A stretch of DNA of 11,982 nt. Source: Pseudomonadota bacterium (GTDB lineage: Bacteria > Pseudomonadota > Alphaproteobacteria > Acetobacterales > Acetobacteraceae). The stretch lies in NCBI GenBank assembly GCA_021805485.1, contig JAJZFF010000227.1, positions 1 through 11,982 on the forward strand, given 5' to 3'. The notes beneath the pieces were generated by a model that was not told the origin of the DNA, made no database searches, and saw only the letters and a list, made by a program, of their open reading frames with translations. A program made the translations under genes and the position numbers. Of the stretch, positions 6,589 to 11,982 are shown in pieces. Numbering within the stretch: position 1 is the stretch's first letter; every line of letters begins with the position of its first letter.

Positions 6589-7710
6589 TCAGCCCGCTTC
6601 GAGCTCATCGAGGCCGTTGCGCAATGTCGACATCAACTTGATCGCGCGCAGGTTCTTCGAAAACATCTTGTTCAGGATGGGAACCAGAAATTTATTGGTA
6701 TCCTCTTGGGTGATGCCGAGATTGTTTTTCTTTTTCACGAATTCTCCATCATTTGTACGGATTTTTTCTACCTCTATTCTCATTTGTTTTTCTTGATTGT
6801 CGATTATATCCCGCATTTTTTGTATCGCCTGGTCGAAGACCTTCGGGTTGGCCTGCCGCGCCTGGTCAGCCATCCCCTGGAGCTTGGTGAAGCGCTTCTG
6901 AACTTCGAGAATCGTGGCTATCGTCTCCTGGCAGGTGGCGACGACGCCAGTATAGTCAGATATGACCAGCTTGAGATTTTTCTTGTATTCTGGGCTGCCC
7001 GCAGCCGTTTCGGCATCGGCCCCATCGTCGCTGGCCTCGAGCTTGTCCAGTTCGATCTCAAGGACCTCGAATCGCGTATCGAGTTTTTCAAGCTGCTTTT
7101 TCCAGTCCGGCATGTGCTTCGGCATGCACTCTTTCATGGGCACGTTATTGACATTCACGTCCAGCTTGAGGTCCCGGCAGGCGTAGCTGATCTGCTCCTT
7201 CACCCCCTTCGGGGTCAGTTGCGCCGCCAGAACACGCACGCTCTTGCTGGCATCCGTCTGGAATTTATACGCTTTCGTCAGGTCGCGCTGCTTCAGCGCC
7301 AGCTCGAACTGCTTGGTCTTGGACTCGATCTCCTCGAGCGAATTCGGGACGACTCGCTCCAACGTCTCGATCACCCTGTTCGCGATCCTGGTCGTCAGCG
7401 ACTTGCCGTAGGCGAGGTGCAGGGCGTTCTCGTAAGCGTCGAGCTCCTCGCGCCAGCTCCCGATGAGGTTGAGTGTCGCGGTCCGCTTCTTGGGGTCGGC
7501 CTTTGCCGCCTTCTTGCTCTTCTCTTCGGCGGTGGTGAGCGCCTTGCGCATCACCTTGATCGCCTCGAAGGCCGGTGGCGCGCTGGTCTGATCGACCTCG
7601 GAAAGTTTCTTCGGCCAGGCTTTCTCGAACTGGGCGATCGCCTTCGCCACCCCCGACCCTTCCGCCTCCTCGATGCGCGTCTTTCGCCAAGTCTCGACAC
7701 TGATCCCCAT
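6589..7710 (-). CDS. unrecognised lysine-rich helical/coiled-coil protein
   Basis: The product has 373 residues, starts [20 protein letters not shown] and has no signal peptide or membrane segment, so it is probably cytoplasmic or exported by a non-Sec route. It is rich in Lys, Glu, Gln and Ala and looks almost wholly alpha-helical, with coiled-coil-prone stretches in the first third and in the last third. A Gly/Pro/Asp break in the middle contains [16 protein letters not shown] and an acidic DDGADAE segment. The start is supported by a strong GGGGGAGGGG site just upstream of 7710. The 3' half of the gene is AT-rich (41 G/C in 120 bases by hand count at 6721-6840) and uses codons such as AGA, ATA and GTA that are rare around it, whereas the 5' half is closer to the neighbours. 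The frame is intact over 1.1 kb. I do not recognise the family; it stands alone, divergent from the ABC operon. Confidence 0.8.
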   Translation of the reverse strand: MGISVETWRKTRIEEAEGSGVAKAIAQFEKAWPKKLSEVDQTSAPPAFEAIKVMRKALTTAEEKSKKAAKADPKKRTATLNLIGSWREELDAYENALHLAYGKSLTTRIANRVIETLERVVPNSLEEIESKTKQFELALKQRDLTKAYKFQTDASKSVRVLAAQLTPKGVKEQISYACRDLKLDVNVNNVPMKECMPKHMPDWKKQLEKLDTRFEVLEIELDKLEASDDGADAETAAGSPEYKKNLKLVISDYTGVVATCQETIATILEVQKRFTKLQGMADQARQANPKVFDQAIQKMRDIIDNQEKQMRIEVEKIRTNDGEFVKKKNNLGITQEDTNKFLVPILNKMFSKNLRAIKLMSTLRNGLDELEAG

Positions 7711-7856
7711 GGGCCCCTCCCCCTTGCAACGGGCATCACTTCACCACCCGGCCCCGGCCGCTTCAAGTCGGCGATGCGGGCCAGCTTGCTCGATCCTGCC
7801 GGAACGGCCGCACCACGGCCTGCACGAGCCGCATCTAGCCGGGCACAAGGGAATGT

Positions 7857-7888
7857 GGCACCAAGCTGGACAACGGTGCCCGGCACCG
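7857..7888 (+). promoter_or_regulatory. overlapping inverted repeats in the ABC operon leader
   Basis: GGCACC (7857-7862) can pair with GGTGCC (7875-7880), and the same GGTGCC is also one arm of the palindrome CGGTGCC-C-GGCACCG (7874-7888), which abuts the ribosome site GGAGGAGG at 7888-7895. The palindrome could be an operator for a repressor. As RNA, the two pairings exclude each other and the downstream one would crowd the ribosome site. The remainder of the 192-base divergent gap (7711-7902) shows no assignable -35/-10 boxes and no gene. Confidence 0.45.
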
Positions 7889-7902
7889 GAGGAGGAAACC
7901 CG

Positions 7903-9456
7903 ATGGCGATGCCACGCGCCGATCTCGCGGCCACGCCCGTGCTCGAGATGCGCGGCATCGCCAAGAGCTTTCCCGGCATCCGCGCGCTGTCGGACGTCTC
8001 CTTCGCGGCCTGGGCGGGCGAGATCCACGCGCTGATGGGCGAAAACGGCGCCGGCAAATCCACCCTGATGAAGATTCTCGCCGGCGCCTATCAGGCCGAT
8101 CCCGGCGGCGAGATCCGCGTCGATGGCCGCGCCGTCGCCATCGACGGTCCGGCGGCGGCGCATCGTCACGGCATCGCCATCATCTACCAGGAGCTCGCCC
8201 TCGCCCCGAACCTCAGCGTCGCCGAGAACATGGTGCTCGGCCGCGAGCCCGGGCGCTCCGGGCGGCTCGACCGCCGCGCGCTCGCCGCCGCGTGCCGTCC
8301 GGTGCTGGCGCGGCTCGGCGTGGCATTCGCGCCGGGGACCATCGTCGGCCGGCTATCGGCGGCGGAGCAGCAACTGGTCGAAATCGCGCGCGCGGTGATG
8401 GCGCATTCGCGCATCCTGGTGATGGACGAGCCGACCACCTCGCTCTCCTCGCGCGAGACCGACCGGCTGTTCGAGCTGGTGCGCCAGCTCCGCGCCGAGG
8501 GGCTGGCCATCATCTATATCAGCCATCGCATGGCCGAGGTCTATCAGCTCGCCGACCGCGTCAGCGTGCTGCGCGACGGCGCGCTGGTGGGCACCCTCTC
8601 GCGCGCGGAGCTCTCCGCCGACCGCCTGGTGCGGATGATGGTCGGGCGCGACCTTTCCTCGTTCTACACCAAGGAACACAAGGATCCGCACGAACGGCGC
8701 GTCCTGTTCGCGGTGCGCGACATCGCCGACGATCGCCGTGTGCATGGCTGTTCCTTCGATCTGCACGAGGGCGAGGTGCTCGGCATCGCCGGCCTGGTCG
8801 GCGCCGGGCGCACCGAGCTGGCGCGGCTGATCTACGGCCTCGAGCCGCGCACGCGCGGCAGCCTGGAGCTGGCCGGCCAGACGATCGAGGTCCGCTCCCC
8901 GCGCGAGGCGATCGCGCAGGGCATCGTCTATCTCACCGAGGATCGCAAGCGCCTCGGCCTGTTCCTGGACATGTCGGTCCGCGAGAACGTCAATATCGAC
9001 ATCGTCGAGGAGGATGCGCGCTGGGGCGGCGTGCGCGATTTCGCCGCCGCGCGCCGGCGTTCGGCCGCGGCGATGCGCTCGCTCGGCATCCGCGCCGCCG
9101 CCGACACGGTGAAAGTCGGCTCGCTGTCCGGCGGCAACCAGCAGAAAGTGCTGCTGGCGCGCCTGCTCGAAACCCGCCCGCGCGTGCTGCTGCTCGACGA
9201 GCCGACGCGCGGGGTCGATATCGGCGCGAAATCGGAAATCTACCGGCTGATCGATGCGCTGGCCAAGACCGGGGTCGGTGTCGTCGTGATTTCCAGCGAG
9301 CTGCCGGAAATTCTCGGCATCGCGGACCGCGCGATCGTGATGCGCGATGGCCGCTTCGTCGGCGACGTGGAGGCTCGGGACATGACCCAGGAGACGATCA
9401 TCGCGCTGGCCACCGGCGCCGCCCATGCCGCGGCGGCCGCGGGCGCGGCGCCATGA
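7903..9456 (+). CDS. sugar-type ABC importer, double-domain ATPase (RbsA/MglA-like)
   Basis: The 517-residue cytoplasmic ATPase should power a periplasmic-binding-protein-dependent importer of the ribose/galactoside class. It has two fused nucleotide-binding domains. The first (about 13-250) has Walker [10 protein letters not shown] (46-54), the reduced signature LSAAEQQ (151-157), Walker B ILVMDE (171-176) and a switch His in ISHR. The second (about 266-503) has a degenerate Walker [10 protein letters not shown] (297-305), signature LSGGNQQ (408-414) and Walker B VLLLDE (428-433), but no switch His (VISSE). This asymmetry is typical of the family, in which only one site is fully catalytic. 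The tail is Ala-rich. ATG at 7903 is preceded by GGAGG with 7 bases spacing. The last four bases (ATGA) overlap the permease start, indicating translational coupling. The substrate cannot be told from this subunit. Confidence 0.93.
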   Translation: MAMPRADLAATPVLEMRGIAKSFPGIRALSDVSFAAWAGEIHALMGENGAGKSTLMKILAGAYQADPGGEIRVDGRAVAIDGPAAAHRHGIAIIYQELALAPNLSVAENMVLGREPGRSGRLDRRALAAACRPVLARLGVAFAPGTIVGRLSAAEQQLVEIARAVMAHSRILVMDEPTTSLSSRETDRLFELVRQLRAEGLAIIYISHRMAEVYQLADRVSVLRDGALVGTLSRAELSADRLVRMMVGRDLSSFYTKEHKDPHERRVLFAVRDIADDRRVHGCSFDLHEGEVLGIAGLVGAGRTELARLIYGLEPRTRGSLELAGQTIEVRSPREAIAQGIVYLTEDRKRLGLFLDMSVRENVNIDIVEEDARWGGVRDFAAARRRSAAAMRSLGIRAAADTVKVGSLSGGNQQKVLLARLLETRPRVLLLDEPTRGVDIGAKSEIYRLIDALAKTGVGVVVISSELPEILGIADRAIVMRDGRFVGDVEARDMTQETIIALATGAAHAAAAAGAAP

Positions 9457-10454
9457 GCACCGAGGAAAGCCGCGCGCCGGACAGCGCTTCCGCCCCGGCG
9501 CCGGACCGGCAAGCCTGGCGCTCCACGCTGCAGACGCTCGGCATGCTGCCGGTGCTGCTCCTGATCGGCGCCGGCTTCGAGCTGCTCGCCCCGCGCTTCG
9601 GCAGCTGGGGCAATCTCTCGATCGTCATGCAGCAGGCCTCGATCAACATGGTGCTCGCCGCCGGGATGACCTTCGTCATCCTCACCGGCGGCATCGATCT
9701 GTCGGTGGGCTCGATCCTGGCCGCCTCGGCGATGGTCGCCGTCATCGTCTCGCTCTGGCCCGGTATCGGCATGCTCGGCATCGCCGGCGGCCTGCTCACG
9801 GGACTCCTGTTCGGCATGCTCAATGGCGGACTGATCGCGCTGGTCCGGCTGCCGCCCTTCATCGTCACGCTCGGCTCGCTCACCGCCGTGCGCGGCGTCG
9901 CCCGCCTGCTCGGCGGCGATACCACCGTCTTCAACGCGGACTTGCCGTTCGCCTTCATCGGCAACGCGACGCTGCTCGGCGTGCCCTGGCTGGTGGTGAT
10001 CGCGCTGCTCACCATTCTCGTGTCGTGGTTCATCCTCCGCCGCACCGTGCTCGGGATGCGCATCTACGCCGTCGGCGGCAACCCGGATGCGGCCCGGCTT
10101 TCGGGCATCCGTGTCTGGTGGGTGCTGCTCTTCGTCTATTCCCTCTCCGGCCTGCTCGCCGGGCTCGGCGGCGTGATGTCCGCGGCCCGGCTCTATGCGG
10201 CCAACGGGCTGCAGATCGGGCAGAGCTACGAGCTCGACGCCATCGCCGCCGTGATCCTGGGCGGCACCAGCTTCGTCGGCGGCATCGGCTCGATCTGGGG
10301 CACGCTGATCGGCGCGCTCATCATCGCCGTGCTGTCGAACGGGCTGACCCTCGTCGGCGTTTCCGACATCTGGCAATTCATCATCAAGGGACTGGTGATC
10401 ATCAGCGCCGTCACGCTCGACCGCTACCGGCTGAGCGCGGGCGGGCAGCGGTGA
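9453..10454 (+). CDS. sugar-type ABC importer, permease (RbsC-like)
   Basis: The 333-residue inner-membrane protein forms the translocation path of the importer, presumably as a homodimer since no second permease gene follows. A hydrophilic Pro/Ala-rich cytoplasmic N-terminus (1-28) precedes about eight to ten hydrophobic segments. Family landmarks are [14 protein letters not shown] (77-90), the cytoplasmic coupling segment [15 protein letters not shown] (205-219), and [17 protein letters not shown] (261-277) followed by [12 protein letters not shown]. The start overlaps the ATPase stop by ATGA. The binding-protein gene follows after 41 bases. No substrate-specifying feature is visible. Confidence 0.93.
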   Translation: MSTEESRAPDSASAPAPDRQAWRSTLQTLGMLPVLLLIGAGFELLAPRFGSWGNLSIVMQQASINMVLAAGMTFVILTGGIDLSVGSILAASAMVAVIVSLWPGIGMLGIAGGLLTGLLFGMLNGGLIALVRLPPFIVTLGSLTAVRGVARLLGGDTTVFNADLPFAFIGNATLLGVPWLVVIALLTILVSWFILRRTVLGMRIYAVGGNPDAARLSGIRVWWVLLFVYSLSGLLAGLGGVMSAARLYAANGLQIGQSYELDAIAAVILGGTSFVGGIGSIWGTLIGALIIAVLSNGLTLVGVSDIWQFIIKGLVIISAVTLDRYRLSAGGQR

Positions 10455-10495
10455 GACGTGGATGGGATCCGCACCATTCTGGGGAGAGGACGATC

Positions 10496-11434
10496 ATGAA
10501 ATTCGCGCATCATCTCGGCACGGCGGCGATCGCCGCGTCCATTGGGCTGGCCACGCACATGGCGGCGGCCGAGCCGCTGAATGTCGGCATGTCGGTCGGC
10601 TCGCTCGGCAACCCGTTCTTCGTCGCCACGGTGAAGGGCGCCGAGGCGGAGCTGAAGACGCTCGATCCCACCGCCCGGGTCACGGCGGTCTCGGCTGATT
10701 ACGACCTCAACAAGCAGGCGACCGAGATCGAGAACTTCATCGCCGCCGGCGACCGCATGGTGCTGCTCAACGCCGTCGACCCGGTGGCGATCGCGCCCAC
10801 CATCGCCAAGGCGCACGCGGCCGGCATGATCGTCGCCGCCTTCGACGTCTCGGCCAAGGGCGCGGACGTGACCGCGCAGACCAACAACGTCAAGGCCGGC
10901 GAGATCGCCTGCCAGTATCTCGCCGACAAGCTCGGCGGCAAGGGCGACATCGTCATCATCAACGGCCCGCAGGTCTCCGCCGTCGTCGATCGGGTCAACG
11001 GCTGCAAATCGGCGCTGGCCAGGCATCCGGCGATGAAGATCCTGTCCGACAATCTCGACGCCAAAGGCTCGCGCGACGGCGGGTTGGCGATGATGCAGGG
11101 GCTGCTGACACGCTTCGCGCATATCGACGGCGTGTTCGCCATCAACGATCCGACGGCGATCGGTGCCGACCTCGCCGCCAAGCAGCTGCACCGCGACGAG
11201 ATGATCATCACTTCGGTCGATGGCGCGCCGGATATCGAGGTGGCGCTCAAATCCAACACCCGCATCGTCGCCTCGGCCTCGCAGGATCCCTACATGATGG
11301 CGGCGACCGCGGCGCGGCTCGGCTACGAGGCGCTGCAAGGCAGGAAGCCGGCGCAGCCGGTGGTGCTGCTCGACCCGCAACTGATCACGCGCGACAACGT
11401 CGCCCAGTACAAAGGCTGGCAGGCGCCGCGCTGA
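10496..11434 (+). CDS. sugar-type ABC importer, periplasmic binding protein
   Basis: The 312-residue precursor has a signal peptide (about 1-25, HMAAA|EP) and then a two-lobed periplasmic-binding-protein type 1 fold of the RbsB class. Landmarks are LNVGMSVGSLGNPFF (28-42), an Asn-rich TNNVKAGEIACQYL (129-142), the lobe-crossing FAINDPTAIGA (214-224) and SVDGAPDIEVALK (240-252), then ASQDPYMMAATAA. Cys139 and Cys170 are the only mature cysteines and may be bridged. The start has GGGGAGAGGA at 10481-10490. It is last in the operon, whereas binding-protein genes often come first, and a strong hairpin follows. No sugar kinase, isomerase or regulator lies in the window to name the ligand: ribose, another pentose, a polyol or a purine-related ligand are all possible. 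Confidence 0.9.
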   Translation: MKFAHHLGTAAIAASIGLATHMAAAEPLNVGMSVGSLGNPFFVATVKGAEAELKTLDPTARVTAVSADYDLNKQATEIENFIAAGDRMVLLNAVDPVAIAPTIAKAHAAGMIVAAFDVSAKGADVTAQTNNVKAGEIACQYLADKLGGKGDIVIINGPQVSAVVDRVNGCKSALARHPAMKILSDNLDAKGSRDGGLAMMQGLLTRFAHIDGVFAINDPTAIGADLAAKQLHRDEMIITSVDGAPDIEVALKSNTRIVASASQDPYMMAATAARLGYEALQGRKPAQPVVLLDPQLITRDNVAQYKGWQAPR

Positions 11435-11441
11435 ACCCGGT

Positions 11442-11475
11442 CGGTGGGCGGCCTCGCGGCGAGCGCCGCCCACCG
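11442..11475 (+). terminator. strong hairpin closing the ABC operon
   Basis: A perfect 11-bp stem (CGGTGGGCGGC at 11442-11452 with GCCGCCCACCG at 11465-11475) is continued after a one-base bulge by CTCG/CGAG around a CGG loop. It lies 8 bases after the binding-protein stop. No T-run follows, so it is either a U-poor terminator or a 3'-end-stabilising structure. It separates the operon from cysQ. Confidence 0.6.
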
Positions 11476-11550
11476 CGACTCGGCCGCGCCTTGATCCCGC
11501 CCCGATTTGCCGCCACACCGCGCCCGTCCCCCCATAACGGAAGCGCCGCC

Positions 11551-11982
11551 GTGACCGACGATGATCTGCTCCGCCTCGCCGCCCACCTCGCCACCGAGGC
11601 CGGAGCGGCGATCCTGGCCGTGCGCGCCGAGGGGTTCGCGGTGCTGCGCAAGGAGGACGCCTCGCCGGTGACGGCGGCCGATCACGCCGCCGAGGCGCTG
11701 ATCCTGCGCGGGCTGCGCGCGGCAACGCCGGACATCGCGGTGATCGCCGAGGAGGAGGTCGCTGCCGGCCAGGACCCTCCCGCCACCGACGCGTTCTGGC
11801 TCGTCGATCCGCTCGACGGCACGCGCGAGTTCGCGCGCGGCAGCGACGAATTCACCGTCAATATCGGCCTGGTGCGCGGCGTGCGGGCCGTGCTCGGCGC
11901 CGTCTACCTGCCGGCGAGCGGGGAATTGTTCACCGGCATCGTCGGGCGCGGGGCGGTGAAGCGCGACGCCACCGGCGAGCGC
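11551..11982 (+). CDS. cysQ: 3'(2'),5'-bisphosphate nucleotidase (3' end outside window)
   Basis: The first 144 residues are present and the frame is open at the window edge. The enzyme would hydrolyse 3'-phosphoadenosine 5'-phosphate (PAP), a by-product of sulfate assimilation and acyl-carrier protein transfer, to AMP and phosphate. The Mg-dependent inositol-monophosphatase fold is clear: KEDASPVTAAD (34-44), AEEE (66-69, metal ligand), the signature WLVDPLDGTREF (83-94), and EFTVNIGLV (100-108) followed by VLGAVYLPASGELFTG. The DGT-[KR]-EF and EFTVNI wording favours CysQ over inositol monophosphatase (SuhB). The start is GTG at 11551 with GGAAG at 11539-11543; the nearby ATG at 11561 is in another frame. 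It is probably transcribed separately from the ABC operon, given the hairpin and 116-base gap. Confidence 0.9.
   Translation, partial: MTDDDLLRLAAHLATEAGAAILAVRAEGFAVLRKEDASPVTAADHAAEALILRGLRAATPDIAVIAEEEVAAGQDPPATDAFWLVDPLDGTREFARGSDEFTVNIGLVRGVRAVLGAVYLPASGELFTGIVGRGAVKRDATGER

Noticed and set aside
4548..6641. Plus-strand 697-codon open frame opposite pepA and holC
   Set aside because: It is the antisense shadow of two unambiguous genes. Its product is Arg/His/Pro/Gly-rich with no domain, as expected from GC-rich antisense.
6721..6740. Possible programmed frameshift at GAAAAAGAAAAAC (minus strand) in the unknown gene
   Set aside because: The in-frame heptamers are G-AAA-AAG and G-AAA-AAC, not the A-AAA-AAG slippery type, and the zero frame is intact beyond it.
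8353..9426. Minus-strand 357-codon open frame opposite the ABC ATPase
   Set aside because: It is an antisense shadow in GC-rich coding DNA; the plus strand carries all Walker and signature motifs.

Overview
The window is GC-rich bacterial DNA with dense coding on both strands. Gene content and codon style suggest an alphaproteobacterium, possibly of the acetic-acid/acidophile type (Acetobacteraceae-like). That placement is an inference from composition and gene families, not from a marker gene.

Layout. (i) 1-222: the 3' end of a plus-strand gene made of five 33-bp tandem units (an 11-residue protein repeat), closed by a textbook intrinsic terminator at 246-285. (ii) 335-1738: aspA, aspartate ammonia-lyase, plus strand. 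(iii) 1930-6482: a minus-strand block. In transcription order it is pepA (M17 leucyl aminopeptidase), holC (DNA polymerase III chi subunit, 3 bases after pepA), a large outer-membrane porin with a coiled-coil N-terminus, and a small secreted four-cysteine protein of the Rap1a immunity-like fold. A Pho-box-like direct repeat lies upstream of the porin and a second one upstream of the Rap1a-like gene, so the two may form a small phosphate-starvation-responsive set. (iv) 6589-7710: a lone minus-strand gene for a lysine-rich, helical protein I do not recognise. Its 3' half is strikingly AT-rich, and it is the best candidate for horizontally acquired, undescribed DNA here. (v) 7903-11434: a plus-strand sugar-type ABC importer operon (RbsA/MglA-like double ATPase, RbsC-like permease overlapping it by ATGA, periplasmic binding protein), with an unusual palindrome abutting the first ribosome binding site. 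(vi) 11551 to the window edge: the 5' part of cysQ, 3'(2'),5'-bisphosphate nucleotidase.

How they fit. Most genes are housekeeping or nutrient uptake: aspartate catabolism feeding fumarate to the TCA cycle, peptide turnover, replication, outer- and inner-membrane import, and PAP recycling. No mobile element, integrase, tRNA, rRNA or CRISPR array is visible. The items most worth following are the unknown AT-rich gene, the paired Pho-box-like sites, the orphan Rap1a-like protein, the alternating 33-bp repeat, and the competing inverted repeats in the ABC operon leader.
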